21,544 nt of DNA from CAZADA01 sp964524065 (GTDB lineage: Bacteria > Pseudomonadota > Alphaproteobacteria > Caulobacterales > Maricaulaceae), in contig CAZGCB010000041.1 in the NCBI GenBank assembly GCA_964524065.1, positions 1 through 21,544 of the forward strand. Direction: 5' to 3'. Shown in pieces: positions 6,996 through 15,004 of the stretch (position 1 is the first letter of the stretch; every line of letters begins with the position of its first letter). The position numbers and the translations under genes were made by a program. A model generated the notes under the pieces. It did not search any database. It had not been told where the DNA came from and saw only the letters and a list, made by a program, of their open reading frames with translations.

Positions 6996-7880
6996 ATGCG
7001 CGGTTTCTCTACACTTCTTCTCATCATTCTGATCGGCGTCGCAATCGCCGTCGTCAATTCCGTGTTCATCGTGGATCAACGCCAACAGGCGCTGGTGTTG
7101 CGTTTCGGCGCGCCGCAGGTGGTCTACAACCAGTCGCCGGAGGACAATCCGGGCCTGAAGTACAAGCTGCCTTGGGAAACGGTGGTGATGCTGGACAAGC
7201 GGAACCTTTTCCTCGATGTGCCGGAGGATGAAATCACCGCCGGCGACAGCCAGCGTTTGACGGTGGATTCCTTCGCCCGCTGGCGCATTTCCGACCCCCT
7301 GGTGTTCTTCCAGCGCGTGGGAGCGCAACAACGCGGTCGCGAGCGGATCAGCGACATCCTTGTGGGCGCCACGCGCGAAGTGCTCGGCACGGTGCCGTCG
7401 CAGGAGATCATCTCCGGCCAACGCGCTGAGCTGATGGGGCGCATTCGCGAGCGCGTCGCCGAGAGCGTCGCCAACGCCCAGCTGGGCGTGGAGATCGTCG
7501 ACGTGCGCATCAAGCGCGTGGAGCTGCCGCGGCAAAACCGCGCCCAGGTCTTCGCCCGCATGGTGTCCGAGCGGCGTCAGCAAGCCGAAGGTATCCGTGC
7601 TGAAGGCCGCGAGGAGGCGCAAAAACTCGTCGCCGAGGCCAATCGCGAAGCGCGCGTGATTGTGGCGCAAGCCAACGAGCAAAGCGAGCGCATCCGCGGC
7701 GCCGGGGATGCGCGCCGGAACGAGATTTACGCCGAGGCTTACAATCTCGATCGGGAGTTCTTCGCCTTCTACCGCTCCATGCTGGCCTATGAAACGGCGT
7801 TGGACCAAGGCTCCACCATGGTGCTGTCGCCCGATAGCGATTTCTTCCGCTATTTCGGCGATCAGGCGGGCGGCCGCTAA
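6996..7880 (+). CDS. hflC: FtsH protease modulator subunit HflC
   Basis: This is the partner of HflK in the membrane-embedded, periplasm-facing complex around FtsH. It is 294 residues, a normal length. An N-terminal membrane segment (about 5-23: STLLLIILIGVAIAVVNSV) is followed directly by the SPFH domain, VDQRQQALVLRFGAPQVVYN. The helical region contains MVSERRQQAEGIRAEGREEA, the Arg/Glu/Ala pattern characteristic of HflC, and the typical ending FFAFYRSMLAYETALDQGST, then SPDSDFFRYF. The start at 6996 has a purine-rich GGGGGCGAGG just upstream. The protein is probably translated together with hflK. A strong hairpin 30 bases after the stop probably ends or attenuates the transcript before the protease gene. 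Confidence 0.96.
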   Translation: MRGFSTLLLIILIGVAIAVVNSVFIVDQRQQALVLRFGAPQVVYNQSPEDNPGLKYKLPWETVVMLDKRNLFLDVPEDEITAGDSQRLTVDSFARWRISDPLVFFQRVGAQQRGRERISDILVGATREVLGTVPSQEIISGQRAELMGRIRERVAESVANAQLGVEIVDVRIKRVELPRQNRAQVFARMVSERRQQAEGIRAEGREEAQKLVAEANREARVIVAQANEQSERIRGAGDARRNEIYAEAYNLDREFFAFYRSMLAYETALDQGSTMVLSPDSDFFRYFGDQAGGR

Positions 7881-7910
7881 GGTCGTTTCTCCTGCTGTGT
7901 TGACCCTGTG

Positions 7911-7943
7911 CGCCCCGCTCCGATCTCGCATCGGGGCGGGGCG
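7911..7943 (+). terminator. GC-rich hairpin between hflC and the Do protease
   Basis: A 14-bp stem pairs 7911-7924 with 7930-7943 around a 5-base loop (CTCGC); one pair is T-G. It starts 30 bases after the hflC stop. No run of T follows (TGCGTATAGTGGTG), so it is not a textbook intrinsic terminator. It may be a Rho-assisted or attenuating terminator or an mRNA-stabilising 3' structure. GTTAACC lies just after it and could belong to the promoter of the next gene. Confidence 0.6.
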
Positions 7944-7992
7944 TGCGTATAGTGGTGTTAACCAAACCGCCCACTGACGGAGGATTCCGCCC

Positions 7993-9444
7993 ATGACGTC
8001 TTGGCCGCACTGCGTTCGTCGCGCCGTATCTCCCGTCGCCGCAGCCCTGATGATCGCAGCGCTGATGGCGGGCCCGAGTTTGGCGCGTCCGGCGCCGGAC
8101 GGCTTTGCGGATTTGGTGGAGCAAGTGGGCCCGGCGGTGGTGAATATCCGCGTGCGCCAAACCGTGACCAGCCGCCTGCCGCGCTTTGCCGAAGGCTCGC
8201 CGCTGGAGCGCTTCAACGACTATTTCGGCGACGGGCAGGGCCAGCTCTCCGCCGCCGGCTCGGGCTTTATCATCGACGCCGAGGGCGTCGTCATCACCAA
8301 CAACCATGTCATCGCGCCGGACGCGGACCGCCCCGCGGACATCATCGAAGTCGTTCTGCCGGATGGGCGCGTCTATCCCGGCGATGTGGTGGGCGCGGAT
8401 CCAGAAACCGATCTCGCCGTCATCCGGGTGCAGACCGACGAGACGCTGCCGGCCGTGTCCTTCGGGGATGCTGAGGGCCTGCGCGTCGGCGATTGGGTGA
8501 TGGCCATCGGCAATCCCTTCGGCCTGGGCTCCACCGTCACCGTGGGCGTGGTCTCGGCGCGCAATCGCGACATCAATGCTGGCAATTTCGACGATTTCAT
8601 CCAAACCGATGCGGCCATCAACCAAGGCAATTCCGGCGGTCCGCTCTTCACCATGGACGGGCGCGTGGTGGGGGTGAACACCGCCATTGTCTCGCCCTCG
8701 GGCGGTTCGGTGGGCATTGGCTTCGCCATTCCCGCCGATCTCGCCCAGGCCGTCATCGCCCAGCTGTTGGACAGCGGCGCGGTGCGCCGCGGTTGGATCG
8801 GCGTGCGCATCCAGCCGGTGGATTCCGCCATCGCCGCGTCTTATGGGCTCAGCCGCCCGCGCGGCGCCCTGATCAGCGGCGTGGTGGAGGAGGGCCCGGC
8901 GGCCGAGGCGGGCCTGCAAGCGGGCGATTTGGTCGTCGCCTTCGCCGGAGACGCCGTGCGCGATGATCGCGCGTTCTCGCGCATGGTGGCCGAAACGGCG
9001 CCGGGAACAGACGTGGCGCTCGATGTTTTGCGCGCCGGCGCCCCGGTGACGCTGACCCTCGCCATTGGTGAGCGGGACGGAGACGAACAATCGGGTTTCG
9101 CCGCGCTCACGGCCGATGCGCCGCTGGAAAGCGGGGGCGCGGCGCTGGTCATCGGCGTCTCCGTCGCGCCGCTGACGCCGGCTTTAGCCCGTCAATACCG
9201 CGCCGCGCCGGAGGCGGAGGGCGTGTTGGTCACCTTTGTCGATCCGCAGAGCGAGGCGGCCGGCGTGCTCGCGCCCGGCGATGTCATCGAACAGGTGGGC
9301 TGGACGCCGGTGACCACGCCCGATGCGGCCGTCGCGGCTGCGGAGGAGGCCGCACAAAGCGGCGCGCCGGTGCTGATCCGCGTCACCCATCGCAATGGCG
9401 ATGTGCAGTTTCACTCCCTGCGTCCCCTCACAGCAGGGCGCTAA
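7993..9444 (+). CDS. degP: Do/DegP-DegQ-family periplasmic serine endoprotease (HtrA)
   Basis: This envelope protease/chaperone degrades misfolded periplasmic proteins. The 483-residue protein starts with a signal peptide (basic CVRR, hydrophobic core to about residue 28, likely cut after SLA at 31). The catalytic triad is complete: H105 in ITNNHVIA, D140 in DPETDLAVIRV, and S214 in INQGNSGGPLF. Two PDZ domains follow: about 260-355 (RGWIGVRIQPVD...) and about 375-475, where the second reads VLVTFVDPQSEAAGVLAPGD. The loop before AAGSGFIID is short (about ten residues), unlike the long LA loop of E. coli DegP, so it is nearer DegQ/MucD in that feature. The start at 7993 has GGAGGA eight bases upstream. 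It is downstream of hflKC but behind a hairpin, so it may have its own promoter. The choice among DegP, DegQ and MucD names is open. Confidence 0.95.
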   Translation: MTSWPHCVRRAVSPVAAALMIAALMAGPSLARPAPDGFADLVEQVGPAVVNIRVRQTVTSRLPRFAEGSPLERFNDYFGDGQGQLSAAGSGFIIDAEGVVITNNHVIAPDADRPADIIEVVLPDGRVYPGDVVGADPETDLAVIRVQTDETLPAVSFGDAEGLRVGDWVMAIGNPFGLGSTVTVGVVSARNRDINAGNFDDFIQTDAAINQGNSGGPLFTMDGRVVGVNTAIVSPSGGSVGIGFAIPADLAQAVIAQLLDSGAVRRGWIGVRIQPVDSAIAASYGLSRPRGALISGVVEEGPAAEAGLQAGDLVVAFAGDAVRDDRAFSRMVAETAPGTDVALDVLRAGAPVTLTLAIGERDGDEQSGFAALTADAPLESGGAALVIGVSVAPLTPALARQYRAAPEAEGVLVTFVDPQSEAAGVLAPGDVIEQVGWTPVTTPDAAVAAAEEAAQSGAPVLIRVTHRNGDVQFHSLRPLTAGR

Positions 9445-9530
9445 CACGCGACCTTTGGGGGGCGACTTTCGGATGAGGCCTGCGAGTGCGGGGTGGACTC
9501 GGCACGCGGCTTTGTTTGATTGATTCGCCT

Positions 9531-11888
9531 ATGCGGGGACATCACACACAAGACAGGCACACGGAGCAGGGGGGCGGTGCGCCATGGCGGCGGGCTGGTG
9601 AGCGAATGTTGGCGCGTCCGTGGGTCGTGTTGATCGTCGCACTCCTCATCATTGGCGGGTTCGCCGGCGGGTTGAGCCGTTTGGTGAAAGACGCTTCGGT
9701 GGACGCTTTTGTGTCTTTGGACCACCCGGCGGCGCAAGCGCGCGAGCGGGCCCGGGCGGTGTTCGGGGTGGAAGACCCGATGCTGGTGGCGTTCGTGACA
9801 CAGGAGGGAGACACGCTCTTCACGCCTGAGCGTTTGGAGGCGCTGGCGGCCTTGAGCGCGGCGTTGGAGCGTGTGCCTGGCGTGCGCCCCGACGGGGTCA
9901 CCAGCTTGGCCACCGAATCGGCTTTGCGGGGTGTGAACGGCGATTTGTTCGTGGACGCCATCATCCCCAATCCGCCGCTCAGCGCGGCGCAGGCGCAGGC
10001 CGCCTGGGAGCGGGTGCAAACCATGGCGCCGTTCATGGGGATCTTGGCGTCCGAGGCCGGGGATGCGGCCCTGATCGTTGTGGCCGTCGAGGATCCCGAT
10101 CACGCGACGGAGCTGTATCAGACGGTTGCGGACCTCGCGGCGTCCTTCGAGACGCAGGGGGTGAAGACGCACGTCGCGGGCGTCGCCGCCATGAATGGGC
10201 GTCTGGCCCAGATGGTGGACGGCGACACGCGTCTGTTCGTGCCCATGGCGGTGCTCGTGGTGCTATTGGTGGTGCTGACTGCGCTGCGGCGGGTGATCGG
10301 TTTGTTGGGCCCCTTGCTGGTGATCGCCGGCTCGGCCGCCATCGGCATCGGACTGATGGGCTGGGTGGATGCGCGCTATTATCTCATCACCACGGCGTTG
10401 CCGGTGATCATCATGGCCATCGCCGTGGCCGACAGTCTGCACATCGCGCTGTCCTATCAGCGCATCCGCCGCGAGGACGCGGCGCTCTCCAGCCGCCAGG
10501 CCGCCCTGGAGGCGTTGATGCGCACCTGGCGGCCAGTGACGCTCACCAGCCTGACCACCGTGGCCGGGTTCGCTGGGCTGGCCTTGGGGGCGTCGATGAT
10601 CCCCATTCGGGAGTTCAGCATTTTTGCGTCGGTTGGCGTTGTCGCTGCTTGGGTGTTGAGCTTAACGGCCCTGCCAGCCGTCATGGTGCTGACCGATCTG
10701 AAGCCGGGGCGCGAAACGGGCCGGCGGCTGTCGCGTGCTGTGGAGGCGCTTGTGGCGTGGATCTCTGCGGCGGCCGCGTCGCAGCCGCAGCGAACGATCT
10801 GGCTGGCGGCGCTGTTTGCTGTGCTGCTCGCCATCGCCGGGTCCTGGACGCTCTATGATTACGAACGCAAACGGTACTTCCAGCCCGACGATCCCGTGCG
10901 GGTGGCCGATGCGGTGATCAATGAGCGTTTCGCTGGCGCCAATGTCCTCGACATTGTGGTGTCCGCGCCGGAGCCGGGCGGTCTGATGACGTCCGAGGCC
11001 GTGGCGCACATGAAGGCGCTGCAAACCCGGTTGGAGACGGCGCCCTATGTGACCAAAGTCACCGGCGTGGCCGACTACATCGCCATCATGCATGAGCGGC
11101 TGACCGATGCGGCGCCCGGCGTCTTGCCCCAACGCGCCAACGCGGCCGCGCAATACATGTTCTTGTATGAAGCCAGCGGCGATCCGGACGATTTCAAAGA
11201 AGAAATCGACTACCCGCAACAAACAGCGCTGATCCGCGCTTATCTTGATCGTGACGATTTCATAGACACCAGCCGGACTGTGGCGGCCTTCACCGACATC
11301 AGTCGCGACTGGTCGGCGCAGACGGGTCTGGACGCGACGCTGTCAGGGCGCATCGCCGTCAATCATGGCTGGATGAGCGCCTTGCGCGACACCCATCGCA
11401 CCAGCTTGATCTATGCTTTGGTGTTTGTCTTCCTCGCCAGCCTGCTGGTGTTTCGCGGTTGGCGTCAGGCGTTGGTGGTGATGGCGCCGGTGGTGGCCGG
11501 CGTGTCGTTTGTGTACGCGGTGATGGGGATCACGGGGATCGATCTGGCCCCCGCAACGTCTATGTGCGCCGCCATATCCACCGGGCTCGGCGTCGATTTC
11601 GGCATCCATCTCGTCCATCACATCACCCGGCGTTTGCAGGCGGGCGACACCCCGCGCCAGGCGGTGCAGGGCGGCTATCTGGTGGTGGCGCGCGCCTGCT
11701 TCTTCAGCGCGTTGGCCTTGGCTGTCGGGCTGGCCGTTGTGATTTTGAGTTCCGCGCCGGCTTTGCGCTGGTTCGGTTTGCTCATCGCTGTCGGCGCCCT
11801 GGGCGCGTTGATCGGCGCTTTGGTGATCGCACCCGCCGCGGCGGGCTTTTTGAGAACACGGCGCATGGGGGAGATGCGGCATGCATAA
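9531..11888 (+). CDS. RND-superfamily (MMPL/SSD-type) inner-membrane transporter
   Basis: The 785-residue protein has the duplicated RND layout. TM1 (about 30-48, PWVVLIVALLIIGGFAGGL) is followed by a periplasmic domain (about 50-235), a helix cluster (about 236-390), a second single helix (about 422-440), a second periplasmic domain (about 441-622) and a final helix cluster (about 624-775). Helix 4 carries an acidic residue in AIAVADSLHIALSY (D301), matched in the second half by GLGVDFGIHLVHH (D689), as in proton-driven RND proteins. The single-chain form resembles MMPL/HpnN-type lipid or hydrophobe exporters rather than AcrB. The start is uncertain: a GTG at 9486 is in frame, the ATG at 9531 is used here, and an ATG at 9606 has GGTGA close by and would begin just before TM1. 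The next gene overlaps it by 8 bases. The substrate is unknown; lipid trafficking is inferred from the LolA-like neighbour. Confidence 0.88.
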   Translation: MRGHHTQDRHTEQGGGAPWRRAGERMLARPWVVLIVALLIIGGFAGGLSRLVKDASVDAFVSLDHPAAQARERARAVFGVEDPMLVAFVTQEGDTLFTPERLEALAALSAALERVPGVRPDGVTSLATESALRGVNGDLFVDAIIPNPPLSAAQAQAAWERVQTMAPFMGILASEAGDAALIVVAVEDPDHATELYQTVADLAASFETQGVKTHVAGVAAMNGRLAQMVDGDTRLFVPMAVLVVLLVVLTALRRVIGLLGPLLVIAGSAAIGIGLMGWVDARYYLITTALPVIIMAIAVADSLHIALSYQRIRREDAALSSRQAALEALMRTWRPVTLTSLTTVAGFAGLALGASMIPIREFSIFASVGVVAAWVLSLTALPAVMVLTDLKPGRETGRRLSRAVEALVAWISAAAASQPQRTIWLAALFAVLLAIAGSWTLYDYERKRYFQPDDPVRVADAVINERFAGANVLDIVVSAPEPGGLMTSEAVAHMKALQTRLETAPYVTKVTGVADYIAIMHERLTDAAPGVLPQRANAAAQYMFLYEASGDPDDFKEEIDYPQQTALIRAYLDRDDFIDTSRTVAAFTDISRDWSAQTGLDATLSGRIAVNHGWMSALRDTHRTSLIYALVFVFLASLLVFRGWRQALVVMAPVVAGVSFVYAVMGITGIDLAPATSMCAAISTGLGVDFGIHLVHHITRRLQAGDTPRQAVQGGYLVVARACFFSALALAVGLAVVILSSAPALRWFGLLIAVGALGALIGALVIAPAAAGFLRTRRMGEMRHA

Positions 11889-12717
11889 GCGACGTTTGAG
11901 TGTGATGGGGGGCATCAACGCTGTGGCCATAGGGTTGAGCACCCTGGGCATGGGCGTGGCCCACGCTGCGCCGCCCACCGGGACGGAGGTGGCCGCCGCC
12001 GTGGACGCGCGGCCGGATGGTGAAGGGCGCGTGCGGACCGTCACCATGGAGCTGACCAACGCCCGCGGGCAAACGCGCACCCGCGTCGCCCGCTCCTTCA
12101 ACCGCGCCATGGAGGGCGTGGAATCCTACGCCATCTTCTTCACTCAGCCCGCCGCCATCGCCGACACCGCCTTTTTATCCGTCGACCATGACGCGCCCAG
12201 CGCCACCGACCTGCGCTGGCTGTACATGCCGGCGGACCAACGGGTGCGCGCCATCCCCGCCTCCGAACGGGGGGACAGCTTCATGGGCACGGATTTCAGC
12301 TATGACGACATGCAGAGCAATTTGAAGCTCGCGCTTGAAGACTACAGTTTTGAGTATGTGGAGGAGCGGCGGGGCGATGATGACGCCCTGCGCCATGTGA
12401 TCCGCGCCCGCCCGACGGACGCCGCCGTGCGTGCGGATCTGGGCTATAGCGAGGCGGTGGCGGTGGTGAATCCGGCGACGTGGATCATTGATGAGATCGC
12501 CTACACGGATCTGGCGGATCGCCCTTTGAAGACCATCACTGTGGAGCAGGTCGAGCAGATCCAGGGCATTTGGACCGCCCTGAAGGTGCGTGCTGAAAAC
12601 CATCAAACCGGCCACACCACCGTCTTCACCATGTCGGATGTGAGCTACCGCGACGACCTGGAGCCGCGCATCTTCGACAAAGACGAGCTGAGTTTCGGTC
12701 CGCCCGAGCTGCCTTAA
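11881..12717 (+). CDS. LolA-like periplasmic outer-membrane lipoprotein-sorting-type protein
   Basis: The 278-residue exported protein has a signal peptide (MHKRR, hydrophobic to about 26, likely cut after AHA at 29). The mature part is a beta-rich fold of the kind annotated as outer membrane lipoprotein-sorting protein. Recognisable pieces are RTVTMELTNARGQTRTR, then AIFFTQPAAIADTAFLSVDH, DLRWLYMPADQRVRAIPASE and GDSFMGTDFSYDDM. The C-terminal part reads NPATWIIDEIAYTDLADRPL and WTALKVRAENHQTGHTTVF. These match the pattern of proteins commonly encoded with RND/MMPL transporters. The ATG at 11881 lies inside the last codons of the RND gene (8-base overlap), which points to translational coupling and a shared task. 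I infer that it shuttles a lipid or other hydrophobic cargo between the RND protein and the outer membrane. It is not the housekeeping LolA, which is shorter. Confidence 0.8.
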   Translation: MHKRRLSVMGGINAVAIGLSTLGMGVAHAAPPTGTEVAAAVDARPDGEGRVRTVTMELTNARGQTRTRVARSFNRAMEGVESYAIFFTQPAAIADTAFLSVDHDAPSATDLRWLYMPADQRVRAIPASERGDSFMGTDFSYDDMQSNLKLALEDYSFEYVEERRGDDDALRHVIRARPTDAAVRADLGYSEAVAVVNPATWIIDEIAYTDLADRPLKTITVEQVEQIQGIWTALKVRAENHQTGHTTVFTMSDVSYRDDLEPRIFDKDELSFGPPELP

Positions 12718-12793
12718 CGCGCCCCCCATGGCCCGAAATCTGCATCCGCGTCACCGATGAGCTTCATGCGAAGCAGTGTCGGGGGACGCGAGG

Positions 12794-14104
12794 ATGTCTG
12801 GACCATCACCTCTGATCGGGGTCGCGGCGGCCGTCATGCTGATGGCGGCGCCGGCGGCGGCGGCCCCGCAAATCACATCCCGTTGGCACATCCAAACCGA
12901 CGTTGCGGCCGCTACGGATGGGGAACGCGTGACCCAGCGGCGCCTCATGGCGCGCCCGACGATGCGTGCGCGCTGGTCCCGGACGGTGACGGCGGATGTC
13001 AGCGGGCGTCTGGAGATCGCCGATGATGAAACGGGCCTGGGGGACCTCACCGGATACTCCGACATCGCGAAACCGTGGATCGACGAAGAGGCTGTGCGCC
13101 TGGAGCTAGACGAAGCCGTGCTGCAGCTGCGTCGCGGCGCGACCCGCATCACGCTTGGCAAGCAGGTAGTGGCGTGGGGGGCGTTGGATGGGTTCCGCGT
13201 CACCGACGCGTTCAATCCCGTGCGGCTGCGTGAGGCGGTCGCGATTCCCAATCGTCCCGATCGGCTGGCGCTATGGGGCGCGCGTGTGCGTATGCCGGTG
13301 GGCGAGACACGTCTGGATATGGCCGTGGCGCTCGATCCGACGGTCAATCAGTTGGCCGCGCCCGGCGATGCGTTCTTTCCGAGCGCACCGCGTTTTCGGG
13401 GCGGCTTGCCCGCCGGCGCGCCCACGCCGTCGCTGCAGCGTGATAATCGCAACGATTACGCTGATGACGCCACCTTCGGCGTGCGTATCGGGCGCCGTTT
13501 CGGCGCGATTGAAGCCAACGCCGTGGCCATCTCCGGTCCGCAAGCGGATCCCATTTTTAGGCTGCAAGGCGCAGGTGACCCCCTACTGATCGTTCATGAA
13601 CGGCGCACCCTGTTCGGTGTTGATGTGGTCCGCAGCGCCGGCCCGGTGGTGGCGCGCTTGGAGGCCGCCGTCACGCCCCATGAGGAGTTCAACACCGCCA
13701 CGCTGACGCCCGCCGGCGTGGTGCTGCAGGACGTGCCACGCGGCCGATGGACGACGGGGGCGGGGCTGGACTGGAGCGCGCCGCGCCAAATCCTGCTCAA
13801 CGCGCAAATCGTTGTGGATCATATTGAAGACGCCCCGGCGGATCTGGTGCGTCCTGGCACCGACATCGTCGCCACGCTGCGCGCTCAACGCCGCTTCCAC
13901 AATGACGCCACCGAAGTGCGGGCCGAGTTTCTGGGCTCATTCAACGATGGCGACGGGCTGTTGCGCGTGGATGTCGGTCATAGCGTGACCGACACGGTGC
14001 GCGTGAGCGCTGGAGCCGATCTCTTCATCGGCGACCGCGAGGGCGTGTTTGGTCAGTTTCGGGATCAATCGCGTGTGCGGATTGGCGCCACCATCGCGCT
14101 TTAA
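12794..14104 (+). CDS. DUF1302-like outer-membrane beta-barrel protein
   Basis: This 436-residue exported protein has a signal peptide (hydrophobic stretch about 7-24, cut near AAAA/PQ). The mature chain alternates polar and nonpolar residues and reads like barrel strands. The clearest signature is ATRITLGKQVVAWGALDGFR, then VTDAFNPVRLRE (about 117-147), similar to the GxQ-x2-WG...NP motif of DUF1302-type proteins. The C-terminal strand is RVRIGATIAL and ends in Leu, not the usual Phe. The ATG at 12794 is preferred over the in-frame GTG at 12776 because GGGGGA sits at a suitable distance upstream. It is 76 bp after the LolA-like gene on the same strand. RND, lipoprotein-sorting and DUF1302-type genes often travel together, so this is probably the outer-membrane end of the same pathway. 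Confidence 0.78.
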   Translation: MSGPSPLIGVAAAVMLMAAPAAAAPQITSRWHIQTDVAAATDGERVTQRRLMARPTMRARWSRTVTADVSGRLEIADDETGLGDLTGYSDIAKPWIDEEAVRLELDEAVLQLRRGATRITLGKQVVAWGALDGFRVTDAFNPVRLREAVAIPNRPDRLALWGARVRMPVGETRLDMAVALDPTVNQLAAPGDAFFPSAPRFRGGLPAGAPTPSLQRDNRNDYADDATFGVRIGRRFGAIEANAVAISGPQADPIFRLQGAGDPLLIVHERRTLFGVDVVRSAGPVVARLEAAVTPHEEFNTATLTPAGVVLQDVPRGRWTTGAGLDWSAPRQILLNAQIVVDHIEDAPADLVRPGTDIVATLRAQRRFHNDATEVRAEFLGSFNDGDGLLRVDVGHSVTDTVRVSAGADLFIGDREGVFGQFRDQSRVRIGATIAL

Positions 14105-14157
14105 TGCGGTATCCGCCCAAAGTCGGGTTGGCCGCCCGGCGCCGGGGCGTTAGTTTC

Positions 14158-14169
14158 TTCAACGTTGAA
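14158..14169. promoter_or_regulatory. Perfect 12-bp palindrome TTCAACGTTGAA, candidate operator
   Basis: TTCAACGTTGAA is a perfect inverted repeat. Past one mismatch the symmetry continues for three more pairs (14154-14173, TTT on the left and AAA on the right). It lies in the only AT-rich patch between the barrel gene and tetR, about 90 bases before the tetR start. Size, symmetry and place fit a TetR-family operator controlling tetR and perhaps the receptor downstream. Confidence 0.5.
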
Positions 14170-14219
14170 TAAAACAACTGGAGCGCGTGGCGCGATGGCG
14201 TCGGCGTGACTTCGGGTTT

Positions 14220-14233
14220 CTGGCCATGGCCAG
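14220..14233. promoter_or_regulatory. Perfect 14-bp palindrome centred on GGCCATGGCC, second candidate operator
   Basis: CTGGCCATGGCCAG is fully symmetric and ends 24 bases before the tetR GTG, near its ribosome binding site. It could be a second repressor site blocking transcription, or a leader hairpin. GC-rich palindromes arise by chance more easily than the AT-rich one upstream, so confidence is lower. Confidence 0.35.
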
Positions 14234-14242
14234 TCGGGATTA

Positions 14243-14250
14243 GGGGAGGA
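14243..14250 (+). promoter_or_regulatory. Strong Shine-Dalgarno site supporting a GTG start for tetR
   Basis: GGGGAGGA lies seven bases before the GTG at 14258. No ATG exists in frame ahead of the DNA-binding domain, so this site fixes the start. Confidence 0.75.
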
Positions 14251-14257
14251 CCGCTCA

Positions 14258-14944
14258 GTGCAGCCTGAGCGCGTATTACGACCGTCGGCGAATGAGACGC
14301 GGGAGCGGATTCTGCTCACCGCTGAACGATTGTTTGCAGAGCGCGGTTTTCCCGCTGTGGCCGTGCGCGACATTGCTCGCGAGGCGAGTGTGGATCCTGC
14401 CCTGGTGAATTACCATTTCGGCGGCAAACAAGCCTTGCTGGAAACGGCGTTGTTGGCGCGGGCCGAGGACTTCATGGCCGAGCGAGAAGCGGCCCTGGCG
14501 GCCTGCATCGCCGAGGCGGACGGTTCGCCCAGTCTCAGTGCGGTGATCATCGCCTATACGCGCCCATACCTGGTTCACGCGCAATCGGACGATCCCGGTT
14601 GGCGCAATTGGTTCAAACTGCTGGCCAAGGCGGTGACCGCGCCGGATTGGGCGCCCAGCGTCTTTCGTGAACACTTTGACCCGTTTGTCCGCAACTTCAT
14701 CCAAGCGCTCAAAGTGGCGGCGCCTGGCGCTCCCGAGGAGCGCTATTATTGGTGCTATCACTTTTTCTCCGGCGGTTTGATTTTGACCTTCGCGGACACG
14801 GGTCGAATCGACAATCTGTCGCAAGGACAGTGTCAGTCCGGGGACTTGGTCAGCGGCTACCATCTTTTGGTGCCGTTCTTCGCGGCCGGTTGTGAAGCCA
14901 TTCTGCGTGGGGAGCATGCATCCATGCCGCCGCTCGCAGTGTAA
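14258..14944 (+). CDS. TetR/AcrR-family transcriptional regulator
   Basis: The 228-residue regulator has its DNA-binding domain at about residues 13-60: ETRERILLTAERLFAERGFP, then the helix-turn-helix AVAVRDIAREASVDPALVNYHFGGKQALL. The C-terminal ligand domain (about 70-225) contains WRNWFKLLAKAVTAPDWAPS, then YYWCYHFFSGGLILTFADTG, a layout common in TetR proteins that sense small organic molecules. It starts with GTG behind a strong ribosome binding site. It lies between the RND/LolA-like/barrel trio and the receptor/MFS pair, all on the same strand, and two palindromes precede it. I infer that it represses the genes after it and possibly itself. Whether it also controls the trio before it is not visible. 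The ligand is unknown. Confidence 0.93.
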   Translation: MQPERVLRPSANETRERILLTAERLFAERGFPAVAVRDIAREASVDPALVNYHFGGKQALLETALLARAEDFMAEREAALAACIAEADGSPSLSAVIIAYTRPYLVHAQSDDPGWRNWFKLLAKAVTAPDWAPSVFREHFDPFVRNFIQALKVAAPGAPEERYYWCYHFFSGGLILTFADTGRIDNLSQGQCQSGDLVSGYHLLVPFFAAGCEAILRGEHASMPPLAV

Positions 14945-15004
14945 GTCGTCGTGGGGTGGACGCAGAACGCTGCGCCGGCCCCAAGTCTCATGAGGGAGGA
15001 AACA

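Noticed and set aside
5775..8216. Very long open frame (813 codons) on the minus strand across hflK and hflC
   Set aside because: It is the antisense mirror of two firmly identified genes. Its product is low in complexity, with no recognisable domain, as expected from GC-rich codon bias.
7510..9090. Open frame of 526 codons on the minus strand across hflC and the Do protease
   Set aside because: Antisense to clear genes. The translation is rich in His, Arg and Ala without family motifs.
9584..9586. ATG at 9584 behind GGAGCAGGGGGG as start of the RND gene
   Set aside because: It is out of frame with the RND protein and leads to no recognisable product.
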